Assembly (NCBI GenBank): GCA_015484985.1
Contig: WFUL01000217.1
Coordinates: 1-10,807, forward strand
Length of the DNA: 10,807 nucleotides
Reading direction: 5' to 3'
Source: Anaerolineales bacterium
GTDB taxonomy: Bacteria; Chloroflexota; Anaerolineae; Anaerolineales; DRMV01
Positions within the stretch are counted from its first letter, which is position 1; each line of letters opens with the position of its first letter. The notes below the pieces were generated by a model, which saw only the letters and a list, made by a program, of their open reading frames with translations, did not search any database and had not been told where the DNA came from. A program made the position numbers and the translations under genes. This document shows, in pieces, positions 1 to 6,239 of this stretch.

Positions 1-24
1 AGCTCAGGTCGTGGGTTGAGAGAG

Positions 25-66
25 AATATGGGCAGCGGCTTTGCCCGCTGCCCATATTTATTTCTT
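25..66 (+). terminator. Rho-independent terminator of an upstream gene outside the window
   Basis: A perfect 14-bp stem (25-38 with 45-58) closes a 6-nt loop and is followed by the T-rich run TATTTATTTCTT on the plus strand. The opposite strand has no T-run after the stem, so it most likely ends a plus-strand transcript that begins left of the window. No reading frame ending just before it can be identified because only 24 bases are available. Confidence 0.75.
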
Positions 67-312
67 CGATTTCAACGTCCGTACGAACCTGGTGCATATC
101 CATATCTCAAGCGCGCCCTCTTTTTTTCTTCCCGCGGCCCAGGGCCTGGTCTGTTGAGTTCACCCGACGGGGTAACTTGGTTTTTCGATTCGGTCTTGAG
201 GTAAACTATACCCAAATTCGCCCCACGGGAGCGGTTTTACGAGATTTCGGAACCGCTTTCGATGCAGGTTCCGGACGTTGGTGTAGATTGACCAGGTTGA
301 TGTGAAAAAAGC

Positions 313-1017
313 ATGGTGACGAAAGAATCCTTCGATAGCGACCACTGGCGGACCATTCGCACTTATGTCCGGCGAGAAACCCGCATGACCCCCGCTCAGA
401 AGCGAGCGCTGGAGGCTTTACTTCCCCTTTATGGACTGGACCCCGCTCAGCCCCTGAACGCGCGAGCCGTGTTCGGCCGCGTCGCGCCCCTGGTCATGGA
501 AATCGGTATGGGGGATGGAGAGCACATGTTGTGGCAGGCACAACGACATCCCGAAAAGGATTTCCTGGGAGTAGAGGTGTATCGCCCCGGCGTGGGGAAA
601 TTCTTGCGGGCTTTGCACCAGGCGGGCCTGACCAACGTACGGGTGTACGTGGCGGATGCCCGAGAAGTCCTCCTGCAGGCCATCCCCGATGCCGCTCTGG
701 ATGAGGTGCAAATTTTCTTTCCCGACCCCTGGCCCAAAAAGCGGCATCACAAGCGCCGTCTGATTTCCCCCCTTTTTGTGGCCTTACTGGCTCGTAAACT
801 CAAACCCGGGGGGTTGTTGCACCTGAGCACGGATTGGCCGGATTACGCCCAGTATATGCTGGAAGTGCTGAGCGCATCGGGAGCCTTTATCAACCTTTCT
901 CCCTCCGGAGGATTTCATCCTCAGGCTGCATCCCGCCGCTTTCCTACCAAATACGAACGTCGTGCCCGGGCGGAAGGGAGGATGATTTACGATTTGCTTT
1001 TCCGGGTCAAGCCATAG
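313..1017 (+). CDS. trmB: tRNA (guanine-N7-)-methyltransferase TrmB
   Basis: This is a 234-residue SAM-dependent enzyme of the TrmB family, which methylates N7 of G46 in the tRNA variable loop in the cytosol. The order of motifs is standard: an N-terminal RTYVRRETRMTPAQ segment (residues 16-29), the SAM-binding EIGMGDGEH (63-71), the acidic strand GVEVY (86-90), VADARE (113-118), the family signature FFPDPWPKKRHHKRRL (135-150), TDWPDY (173-178) and the C-terminal FPTKYERRARAEG (210-222). Length is normal for the family. An in-frame stop at 298-300 makes ATG 313 the first possible start; the Shine-Dalgarno is weak (GAAAAAAG). Downstream ATGs would remove the conserved N-terminal motif. It appears to be a single-gene unit; the next clear gene is about 470 bases away. 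Confidence 0.97.
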   Translation: MVTKESFDSDHWRTIRTYVRRETRMTPAQKRALEALLPLYGLDPAQPLNARAVFGRVAPLVMEIGMGDGEHMLWQAQRHPEKDFLGVEVYRPGVGKFLRALHQAGLTNVRVYVADAREVLLQAIPDAALDEVQIFFPDPWPKKRHHKRRLISPLFVALLARKLKPGGLLHLSTDWPDYAQYMLEVLSASGAFINLSPSGGFHPQAASRRFPTKYERRARAEGRMIYDLLFRVKP

Positions 1018-1066
1018 GTGGTTACCCAGCCGCTGTAGACATCGGTCTGGTACGGGGAGTAGGCAA

Positions 1067-1243
1067 ATGACCTACCCTGTTGCCCGTCGTGGTGAAAATA
1101 CGGTGTTGTTTTCCACATACCTCGGCGTGGTCACCGAAGCCCGGATGATCCTTTTGGGGGATGCTGTGAGCCACGGTCGAGCGCCGTCGCTCGGGGCGAC
1201 GCGGCCAGACGCGTGGGTTGTTACCCGACCGGCCCCACGATGA
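1067..1243 (+). CDS. Possible small ORF of 58 codons, unknown function
   Basis: An ATG at 1067 lies 7 bases after a purine-rich GGGGAG (1054-1059), a plausible ribosome binding site, and opens a 58-codon frame starting MTYPVARRGENTV and ending at TGA 1241-1243. It sits 49 bases after trmB and could be co-transcribed with it. I do not recognise the protein. Against it, the second codon positions are GC-rich, unlike typical coding sequence, and no membrane segment, signal peptide or metal motif is visible. It may be chance, or the fossil of a longer gene. Confidence 0.22.
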   Translation: MTYPVARRGENTVLFSTYLGVVTEARMILLGDAVSHGRAPSLGATRPDAWVVTRPAPR

Positions 1244-1430
1244 TGCGCCGTACCGTGCTCACACTGATGCGGACCTGTTGGGCTTTCACCTCCGGAGTGG
1301 GGCGGAGATGCCTGTACCGCGCCAAGAGATGGGCTGTGGACAGCTTCTTTTGGAAGAACCATCCCCCTTCGGTAACACATTTGAGATGAGAGAACGCGGG
1401 CTTTTGGCAGTAGACATGCTCATGATACAC
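1221..1430 (-). pseudogene. Possible transposase or integrase remnant
   Basis: The minus-strand frame contains a segment reading RHLRPTPEVKAQQVRISVS followed by TVRRII. Its pattern (PEV, then a short helix, then IS-STV-RI) resembles the helix-turn-helix region upstream of the catalytic core in some IS481-like or integrase-type transposases. The frame stops immediately afterwards at 1221-1223, and no DDE catalytic residues can be found in the neighbouring frames, so if real it is only a scar. No terminal inverted repeats or target duplications were seen. The resemblance is from memory and short. Confidence 0.18.
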
Positions 1431-1431
1431 T
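1404..1431 (+). promoter_or_regulatory. Candidate sigma-70 promoter of the cupin/membrane-protein pair
   Basis: A -35 like TTGGCA (1404-1409) and a -10 like TACACT (1426-1431) are separated by 16 bases. Transcription would start near 1438 and give a leader of about 45 bases with the ribosome binding site GGGGAGG (about 1469-1475) before ATG 1484. Matches are imperfect, so this is a candidate only. Confidence 0.45.
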
Positions 1432-1483
1432 GGGAGTCAACACCTCGAAAAATCACACACTCAAACTGGGGAGGAACCGCTCC

Positions 1484-1816
1484 ATGACCCACAAGAAAAA
1501 TCTCCTTCCTGTCGAACCTTTGCGTCTTGTGGACTTGGTCGCCTATCAGGAAGGCGCGATTGTCAGCCGCACGTTACTGGAACGCAAAACGGGCACAGTT
1601 ACCCTTTTCGCCTTTGACGAAGGTCAACAACTGAGCGAACATATGACGCCCTACGATGCGCTGGTGTATGTTCTGGAAGGGACGGGGGAAATCACCATCG
1701 AGGAACACCCTTACACCCTGTCTAGTGGTGAGATCATGCTGTTACCAGCCCATCGTCCGCACGCGGTCCGGGCGATAAAACCGTTCAAGATGCTGCTTAT
1801 CATGGTGCGGTCGTGA
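1484..1816 (+). CDS. Single-domain cupin protein
   Basis: This 110-residue protein is one RmlC-like beta-barrel (cupin_2 type). Cupin motif 1 is seen as SEHMTPYDALVYVLEGTGE (51-69), with His53 and Glu65 as likely landmarks but no second His of the usual HxH pair. Motif 2 is GEIMLLPAHRPHAV (82-95) with His93 as the probable metal ligand. Small stand-alone cupins of this kind are common and mostly uncharacterised, so the substrate cannot be stated. A strong GGGGAGG precedes ATG 1484. The stop TGA overlaps the GTG start of the next gene (GTGA), so the two are probably translated together. The protein has no signal peptide and should be cytosolic. Confidence 0.88.
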   Translation: MTHKKNLLPVEPLRLVDLVAYQEGAIVSRTLLERKTGTVTLFAFDEGQQLSEHMTPYDALVYVLEGTGEITIEEHPYTLSSGEIMLLPAHRPHAVRAIKPFKMLLIMVRS

Positions 1817-2361
1817 GCGTGGGGTTGGTTCGGAAGACGCGCCTTTGGCTGGTTCGTCGGGCCGAATGGCGCATCATCGGATTGTGGGCCCTCTTGTGGC
1901 TGGTCTATCACACCCAGGTCCTAACCCAGTACTTCCCATCCATGGAGGCGGCCTCTCCCTTAGCTCCTGACCTCCATTTTGGTTACTCACCTGAACATCT
2001 TCGGACTGACTATCGCTTCTGGGTACAGCATCGTGCGAGCTTTTTGTTGGGTCACCTCTTGGTTGACAACCTTTATCCGTTGATTTACGGCCCCCTCCTT
2101 GCCTTGATACTGACTGCCCTTCGCCCCCTACCTCTCCAAGAAGAAGCCCCCTGGTGGGCCCTGGCTCTTCCCGCGGGCATGATGCTGGCCGACTGGAGCG
2201 AAAACCTGCTCCTCAGCCTGCTCATGCTCGTGTACCCTCGCTTTTCAGAAACATGGGCGTGGATGGCCGCTTCGGCGACCACGGTCAAATGGACCTTGCT
2301 GGGCGGGCAACTGGGATGCCTGGTCTGGAGCGTGGTACAACGGTTACGAAAGGACCCGTGA
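1813..2361 (+). CDS. Small integral membrane protein of unknown function, with a DxxEN motif
   Basis: This 182-residue protein has about four hydrophobic segments (roughly 20-36, 84-103, 112-140 and 159-176) separated by a soluble stretch at 42-75. Recognisable landmarks are FGYSPEHL (56-63), LLVDNLYPLIYG (82-93), DWSEN (127-131) in the third hydrophobic segment, and TTVKW (156-160). This D-x-x-E-N pattern followed by a Thr/Lys-Trp segment is, as I recall, typical of an uncharacterised bacterial membrane family. The GTG start at 1813 overlaps the cupin stop by four bases; no separate ribosome binding site is apparent, which fits translational coupling. A GTG two codons downstream is an alternative start. 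The function is unknown; the pairing with a cupin suggests a joint role but does not show what it is. Confidence 0.82.
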   Translation: MSVGLVRKTRLWLVRRAEWRIIGLWALLWLVYHTQVLTQYFPSMEAASPLAPDLHFGYSPEHLRTDYRFWVQHRASFLLGHLLVDNLYPLIYGPLLALILTALRPLPLQEEAPWWALALPAGMMLADWSENLLLSLLMLVYPRFSETWAWMAASATTVKWTLLGGQLGCLVWSVVQRLRKDP

Positions 2362-2424
2362 GCCCGCCTTTCAGCGAGCCCACAGGTCTTCAAGGAGCAG
2401 CAGCGGAGGAGGATACGGCTTCTG

Positions 2425-3252
2425 TTATTCGGTATGGAGGTCCGTTTCCACCATTTCGATGAAGCGACCGTGCCAGGTGTGGGGGAAAACCGCGCCGGTA
2501 TAGGCATTCACGCTCAGCATCCCCACCACCTCATCGTCCTGGAGCACGTGGAGCGTATAGTAGCCGTAGAAGGGGACAGGCTCTTCCGCCGTCGCACCAG
2601 GAAGCACACGATCCAGATAGTCCTGGGCCAGCTGGATGGCCTTTTCTGGCGAGATGGTCGGTTCCGGCAAAGTCTCCGGCGGGGTCAATCCCATGGCCCA
2701 TACTTGCATCGGACTGTACTTCAGGTTCCACATCATCGTGGGCCCGTGTTCCGGATACACTGCTTTCGTCACCGGATCGATGAGCACTTCCCAGGCACCG
2801 ATTCCGGTATCCTTTTCGACAATCTGGGCGTAAGCCTGATTGTCAAAAACCATGATTTCTCGGACGGCCAAACCTTCCTTGCCCAGGTTCTTCAGATAAT
2901 CCCCTAAAATCCGCTCCACCTCTTCCACAGTCAGGGGGTCAACCTGTAGGGTACCGGGCCCCATCATCGCCCCGTAACCCATCATGCCGCCATAATCCAT
3001 CATCGAACCGTAGCCATAACCATAACCCATCATGCCCATCATGCCGCCGTAACCCATACTGCCCGGGCAGGTGGCGGCGCCAGGGAAACCTTCTCCCATC
3101 ATCGGGCCGTACGGATAAGGGGTCGATGTGGCTTCAGGAGCTGTCTCGTCGGCCCATACAGGCCCCACCGACCACCAGGACGCCGCGATGGCCAGCACGA
3201 GAACCCCGACTCCGACTCCGATACCGATGAAGTGCAGTGTGCGTTTGGTCAT
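2425..3252 (-). CDS. Exported Met/Gly/Tyr-rich protein with two PepSY-like modules
   Basis: This 275-residue protein starts with a Sec signal: KR at 3-4, a hydrophobic core at about 8-25, and a VWA-DE cleavage site after Ala34. A Pro/Thr linker is followed by a low-complexity segment (about 50-100) of repeated GYGxMM and MMGYG units containing about 13 methionines. Two similar alpha/beta modules follow, at about 105-170 and 200-268, each with a helix, a beta hairpin and a closing 'DP-T-K-AVYPEHG' or 'NAYTGAVFPHTWHG' element. This is the layout of PepSY-type domains. The ribosome binding site AAGGAGG lies just before ATG (complement of 3250-3252). It is transcribed towards the membrane-protein gene, with 63 bases between the two stops. 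Clustered Met could bind soft metals such as Cu(I), but that is inference; no catalytic motif is visible. Confidence 0.85.
   Translation of the reverse strand: MTKRTLHFIGIGVGVGVLVLAIAASWWSVGPVWADETAPEATSTPYPYGPMMGEGFPGAATCPGSMGYGGMMGMMGYGYGYGSMMDYGGMMGYGAMMGPGTLQVDPLTVEEVERILGDYLKNLGKEGLAVREIMVFDNQAYAQIVEKDTGIGAWEVLIDPVTKAVYPEHGPTMMWNLKYSPMQVWAMGLTPPETLPEPTISPEKAIQLAQDYLDRVLPGATAEEPVPFYGYYTLHVLQDDEVVGMLSVNAYTGAVFPHTWHGRFIEMVETDLHTE
2962..3057 (-). repeat. Imperfect tandem repeat coding for the Met/Gly/Tyr-rich segment
   Basis: The plus strand shows recurring CCCATCATGCC and CCGTAACCCATCATG-type units. On the coding strand these give residues 66-97 of the exported protein. Units vary in length by whole codons, so the reading frame is kept. 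Such a tract is prone to length change by slippage. Confidence 0.7.
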
Positions 3253-3303
3253 GGCTCACCTCCTTGGGTGTTTTGAGATTCACCCTCACGATAGAAGGGA
3301 AAA

Positions 3304-3354
3304 GTCAACATCGTTTTCAGATTCTCTGAAGATTTCGTAAAGAAATCGTTTCAG
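3304..3354 (-). promoter_or_regulatory. Palindrome cluster upstream of the exported-protein gene, possible operator
   Basis: Two adjacent perfect inverted repeats lie upstream of the minus-strand start: TTCAGA-N3-TCTGAA (3316-3330) and GATTTC-N5-GAAATC (3331-3347). They are bracketed by near-direct repeats ATCGTTTTCAG (3310-3320) and ATCGTTTCAG (3345-3354). On the minus strand TTGACT (complement of 3304-3309) follows at once and could be a -35 box, although no good -10 was found 16-18 bases further on. The arrangement looks like a transcription-factor binding region, but the regulator is unknown. Confidence 0.4.
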
Positions 3355-3622
3355 GTTTTTTCATTGTTTCGGACGAAAAGGGGAGAAAAGACCCAATGGG
3401 AAGCCCTCAGAGGCTGTTCCGTTCGCTTAGAACGAACCGGGCCCAGGACCAAAGTTCTTCGCGGTCGGCTGACGGCCGTCGGCCGTCAGCCTTTACCGGC
3501 TGCCTAGAGCCGGGTCAGGTCTGAGTGAAACGCGATGGGCGTTTCCTACCTGTGTGCCCGCCCTTTTGTCGAAACCCCAGGGAAAGCAGGGCCGGGTATT
3601 TCAAACACCCCCTCGTTTCCCC
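3355..3622. other. Gene-free region with two strong hairpins
   Basis: No supportable gene lies between the exported-protein promoter region and the trp promoter. Two inverted repeats stand out: a perfect 11-bp stem with a 3-nt loop (3467-3477 with 3481-3491), and a compound hairpin at 3516-3552 made of CAGGT/ACCTG outside GAAACGC/GCGTTTC. Neither is followed by a clean T-run, so they are not called as terminators. Short frames here on both strands look like chance. Confidence 0.6.
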
Positions 3623-3651
3623 TTGACATTCCCTCGTCTTTTGGGTATACA
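3623..3651 (+). promoter_or_regulatory. Sigma-70 promoter of the trp operon
   Basis: A perfect -35 box TTGACA (3623-3628) and a TATACA -10 box (3646-3651; five of six consensus bases) are separated by the optimal 17 bases. Transcription should start near 3658, directly before the T-box leader. It is the strongest promoter match in the window. Confidence 0.9.
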
Positions 3652-3773
3652 AAGGGCCAACTTCGGCAAGGCCGACCCCGGTGGAGTAGCCCTCAGGGTC
3701 GTGGGCCGCAGAGAGGCGGGCCTTCCCCGAATCGGGGATGCGGTGCAAGCCCGCTGGCCACGACGAGGGTGAA

Positions 3774-3776
3774 TGG
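3774..3776 (+). promoter_or_regulatory. T-box specifier codon UGG (Trp)
   Basis: The triplet lies in the 3' strand of the stem I specifier loop, preceded by GAA and opposite the AGTA element at about 3683-3687. UGG pairs with the CCA anticodon of tRNA-Trp, in agreement with the downstream genes. Confidence 0.88.
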
Positions 3777-3931
3777 GCCGGGGTAGCCGCCCGCCCCAAC
3801 GCCCTTTAGGGCCAGTAGGGTCGGGCCGGTCGCCCCCGTTATCGGGCCAGGGTATCGCCCTCCCCGCGGGCGCGGGGTCGGGCCGTACCTGGAAACGAGG
3901 GGGACCGGACACCGCACAAGTCCGGTCCAAT

Positions 3932-3969
3932 CAGGGTGGCACCGCGGGACTTCGCGCGTCCCGTCCCTG
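3932..3969 (+). promoter_or_regulatory. T-box antiterminator with tRNA acceptor-end bulge
   Basis: Helix A1 pairs CAGGG (3932-3936) with CCCTG (3965-3969). Then comes the canonical 7-nt bulge TGGCACC (3937-3943), and helix A2 pairs GCGGGAC (3944-3950) with GTCCCGT (3958-3964). The UGGC bulge would pair with a GCCA acceptor end, which fits the G discriminator usual for bacterial tRNA-Trp. The 3' half is shared with the terminator, so the two structures exclude each other. Confidence 0.93.
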
Positions 3970-3988
3970 TGGGACGGGACGCGTTTTT
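3955..3988 (+). terminator. Attenuator terminator of the trp leader
   Basis: A perfect 13-bp stem (CGCGTCCCGTCCC, 3955-3967, with 3971-3983) and TGT loop are followed by TTTTT. It overlaps the antiterminator's 3' strand. The trpE ribosome binding site begins five bases after the T-run, so the switch works on transcription elongation rather than by hiding the ribosome site. Confidence 0.95.
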
Positions 3989-4004
3989 GTTTGGAGGTCA
4001 AACC

Positions 4005-5561
4005 ATGCACGCGTCTCCCACAACCTTGGCCCTGGACCTGCCGGCCGACTTCACCCTTGTGCCGGTGGGATGGCCCTTACCCCTGGACACCGAAACGCCC
4101 ATCTCGGTACTGCTCAAGATCCAGGGCACCCTGCCCCTGTTCCTGCTGGAAAGCGTGGAGCAGGCCGCCCACATTGGCCGCTATTCCTTCCTTGGACTGG
4201 GCGCGCGCTTTCAGGCCCGGGTCTTCCCCCACGGCGTGGAGCTCCTCACGCCTTACGGCCCGCGGCGCCTCTCCCTTCCCCCAGGCCAGGACCCACTGGA
4301 CATGCTGCGTCAGGTCACCAAGGCCCTGAAGGTGCAGCCGCTCCTGGGCCTGGCCGCCGCCGACCTGCCGCCCTTCCACGGCGGTTGGGTGGGCTACTGG
4401 GCCTACGATATGGTCCGCTTCTTCGAACGCCTGCCCCAACAGGCCCAGGACGACCTGGACCTGCCCTGGGCCTGGCTGGTCATCCCTGAAGTGCTCCTGG
4501 CCTTTGACCACGTACGTCGCCACGTACTGGCCTTCGTGCTGACCGAATCCCGGGAAGGTCAACCCCTGGAAGACGCCCGCGCCCGGGCCGAAGCCCGCAT
4601 GAAGGACCTGCTCCGCCGCCTGGATGCCCCCCTGCCTGCTCCTCCCTCCATCCCACCTTTCGAGGAAGGCGAACCCTGGCGCTCCAACCTCACGCAGGAA
4701 GCCTTCGAGGCCATGGTGCGGCGGGCCAAGGAATACATCGCGGCCGGCGACATCTTCCAGGTGGTACTTTCCCAACGGCTCACCCGCACCACCCGCGCCC
4801 ATCCTCTGAGCATCTACCGGGTGCTGCGTGGCCTCAATCCTTCCCCCTACATGTTCTACCTGGACCTGGGGGGCCGGCCGCGGATACGCCTTATCGGCGC
4901 GTCGCCGGAGATGCTGGTCCGTCTGCGGGACGGCGTGGCCGAAACCCGACCCATCGCAGGCACCCGGCCGCGGGGGCGCACCCCAGAAGAGGACGCGGCC
5001 CTGGAGGCCGACCTGAAGGCGGACCCCAAGGAACGGGCAGAGCACGTCATGCTGGTGGACCTGGGGCGCAACGACCTGGGCCGCGTGTGCAAATACGGCA
5101 CCGTGCAGGTGCCCGACTTCATGGTGGTGGAACGGTACTCCCACGTGATGCACCTGGTGAGCCGGGTGGTTGGGGAACTGCGTCCCGAATACGACGCGTG
5201 GGACCTGCTGCGGGCCGCGTTCCCCGCGGGCACGGTGAGCGGTGCCCCCAAAGTGCGGGCCATGGAAATCATCGACGAACTGGAACCGGTACGCCGCGGC
5301 CCCTACGCTGGCGCGGTGGGCTATATCGGCTTCCAGGGCAACATGGATACCTGCATCACCATCCGCACCATCGTGATGAAAGGCCAGACCGTGTACCTGC
5401 AGGCCGGCGCGGGCATCGTGGACGACAGCATCCCCCAGCGGGAATGGGAGGAGACCCTGCACAAAGCCCGCGCCCTGGCCAAGGCCGTGGAGATGGCCGA
5501 AGGGGGCGGCCCGCAGTCCGCAGTCGGCCGTGAGCAATGGGCAATCAGTAGTCAGCAGTGA
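4005..5561 (+). CDS. trpE: Anthranilate synthase component I
   Basis: TrpE (518 residues) converts chorismate and ammonia to anthranilate, using ammonia supplied by TrpG. The N-terminal domain carries the tryptophan-binding motif LLES (47-50), followed by GRYSFLG (58-64), so feedback inhibition is expected. The chorismate-binding domain shows PIAGTRPRG (316-324), HVMLVDLGRND (347-357), GTVSGAPKVRAME (409-421), RRGPYAGAVGYIG (430-442) and AGAGIVDDS (467-475). The start at ATG 4005 is set by GGAGG (3993-3997) just after the attenuator; an in-frame start at 3936 would lie inside the T-box. The last 17 or so residues (from about 502, PQSAVGREQW...) have no family counterpart I know of and are encoded by the spacer repeat. 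TrpG starts 84 bases downstream. Confidence 0.98.
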   Translation: MHASPTTLALDLPADFTLVPVGWPLPLDTETPISVLLKIQGTLPLFLLESVEQAAHIGRYSFLGLGARFQARVFPHGVELLTPYGPRRLSLPPGQDPLDMLRQVTKALKVQPLLGLAAADLPPFHGGWVGYWAYDMVRFFERLPQQAQDDLDLPWAWLVIPEVLLAFDHVRRHVLAFVLTESREGQPLEDARARAEARMKDLLRRLDAPLPAPPSIPPFEEGEPWRSNLTQEAFEAMVRRAKEYIAAGDIFQVVLSQRLTRTTRAHPLSIYRVLRGLNPSPYMFYLDLGGRPRIRLIGASPEMLVRLRDGVAETRPIAGTRPRGRTPEEDAALEADLKADPKERAEHVMLVDLGRNDLGRVCKYGTVQVPDFMVVERYSHVMHLVSRVVGELRPEYDAWDLLRAAFPAGTVSGAPKVRAMEIIDELEPVRRGPYAGAVGYIGFQGNMDTCITIRTIVMKGQTVYLQAGAGIVDDSIPQREWEETLHKARALAKAVEMAEGGGPQSAVGREQWAISSQQ

Positions 5562-5634
5562 GCCGACCGCCGTCCGCTGTCCGCCGACCGCCGACTGCCA
5601 ACCAACGACCGACGAACGACCATCGACCAACGAC
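5511..5634 (+). repeat. Spacer repeat array, trpE-trpG junction
   Basis: The array begins inside the trpE 3' end and runs to the trpG ribosome binding site. It consists of CAGTCNG/CAGTGAG-type units (about 5511-5560), then inverse-complement CCGACCG/CCGACTG units (about 5561-5598), then an ACGACC/ACGAACG linker (about 5599-5634). The two halves contain a perfect 9-bp complement, GCAGTCGGC (5520-5528) with GCCGACTGC (5590-5598). The trpE stop codon (5559-5561) lies within a GTGAGC unit. Confidence 0.85.
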
Positions 5635-5645
5635 GGGAGGTTCCC

Positions 5646-6239
5646 ATGATTCTCCTCATCGACAACTACGACTCCTTCACCTACAACCTGGCCCAGGCCC
5701 TGGGCATGTTGGGGGAAGAGGTCGCCGTCGTGCGCAACGACGCGCTGAGCCTGGAAGACATTCGACGGATGCAACCGAAAGCCATCGTGATTTCCCCCGG
5801 CCCGGGCACCCCTTACGACGCGGGGATTTCTCTGGACGTCATCCGGCACCTGCACCGGGAGTTCCCCATTCTGGGCGTGTGCTTAGGGCATCAGTGCCTG
5901 GCCGAAGCCTTCGGCGGCCGGGTGGACCGGGCGCAGCGTCGTATGCACGGCAAGACCAGCCTGGTACGCTATCGCCCCCATCCCCTGTTCGAAGGCATAC
6001 CCAATCCCTTCGAGGCCATGCGTTACCACAGCCTGGTGGTCTACGACCCGGTTCCTGAACCCCTGGAAGTGCTGGCCCGCACCGAAGAAGGAGAAATCAT
6101 GGCCCTGGCCCATCGGGAATATTCCGTCTTCGGCGTGCAATTCCATCCCGAAAGCATCCTGACCCAGGAGGGACTGCGGCTCTTGAGGAATTTTTTGGCA
6201 GTCAGCAGTGGGCAGTCAGTGGTGAGCAGTCGGCAGTGA
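5646..6239 (+). CDS. trpG: Anthranilate synthase component II (glutamine amidotransferase)
   Basis: TrpG (197 residues) is a class I glutamine amidotransferase that releases ammonia from glutamine for TrpE. It opens with the typical MILLIDNYDSFTYNL, has the oxyanion-strand motif SPGPGTP (50-56), the nucleophile Cys79 in GVCLGHQ (77-83), and His167/Glu169 in QFHPES (165-170), so the catalytic triad is complete. GGGAGG (5635-5640) lies 5 bases before the ATG. The protein proper ends near Leu185; the remaining 12 residues (AVSSGQSVVSSRQ region) are Ser/Gln-rich and encoded by the following repeat. Some TrpG proteins also serve PabB in folate synthesis; nothing here decides that. Confidence 0.97.
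   Translation: MILLIDNYDSFTYNLAQALGMLGEEVAVVRNDALSLEDIRRMQPKAIVISPGPGTPYDAGISLDVIRHLHREFPILGVCLGHQCLAEAFGGRVDRAQRRMHGKTSLVRYRPHPLFEGIPNPFEAMRYHSLVVYDPVPEPLEVLARTEEGEIMALAHREYSVFGVQFHPESILTQEGLRLLRNFLAVSSGQSVVSSRQ

Larger units (their letters stand above)
1018..1483. other. Intergenic stretch, no confident gene
   Basis: These 466 bases between trmB and the cupin gene hold no confident gene. Base use differs from the flanking genes and overlapping short frames occur on both strands. A small 6-bp GC hairpin (1178-1183 with 1188-1193) is present. The right end contains the promoter and ribosome binding site of the cupin gene. Two weak candidates are listed separately: a 58-codon plus-strand ORF at 1067 and a transposase-like fragment on the minus strand at 1221-1430. 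No trmB terminator with a convincing T-run was found. Confidence 0.6.
3658..3990 (+). ncRNA. T-box leader RNA sensing tRNA-Trp
   Basis: This untranslated leader of trpE has the parts of a transcriptional T-box riboswitch. Stem I pairs CCCTC with GAGGG and CCCCGG with CCGGGG around a specifier loop made of 5' TGGAGTAG (AGTA element) and 3' TGAATGGG. The specifier codon is UGG at 3774-3776. The distal arm carries CAGAGAG and GGTGCAAG, the usual partners that contact the tRNA elbow. A central GC-rich portion (about 3790-3900) would be stem II and its pseudoknot. Stem III is 9 bp (3902-3910 with 3920-3928). The conserved T-box and terminator follow. In this family uncharged tRNA-Trp stabilises the antiterminator, so the operon is read when tryptophan is short. 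Confidence 0.95.

Noticed and set aside
16..204. Plus-strand frame of 62 codons at the left edge.
   Set aside because: It starts inside the terminator hairpin and has no ribosome site; the product is not recognisable.
200..260. Possible trmB promoter (TAAACTATAC region) and the AGCGGTT/AACCGCT hairpin (230-257).
   Set aside because: No -35 at acceptable spacing could be paired with a convincing -10, and the hairpin has a 14-base loop and no T-run. Too weak to call.
2362..2424. Bidirectional terminator between the convergent membrane-protein and exported-protein genes.
   Set aside because: No stable stem followed by a T-run on either strand was found in these 63 bases.
3936..4004. In-frame N-terminal extension of TrpE from GTG 3936.
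   Set aside because: It lies inside the T-box antiterminator and terminator; ATG 4005 has a proper Shine-Dalgarno.
3515..4010. Minus-strand frames opposite the trp leader.
   Set aside because: They translate structured RNA sequence in reverse, are Pro/Arg/Gly-rich and have no ribosome site.
3773..4489. Plus-strand frame of 238 codons covering the T-box and the start of trpE.
   Set aside because: It runs through the structured leader and then out of frame with trpE; the Pro/Gly/Arg-rich product is a GC artefact.
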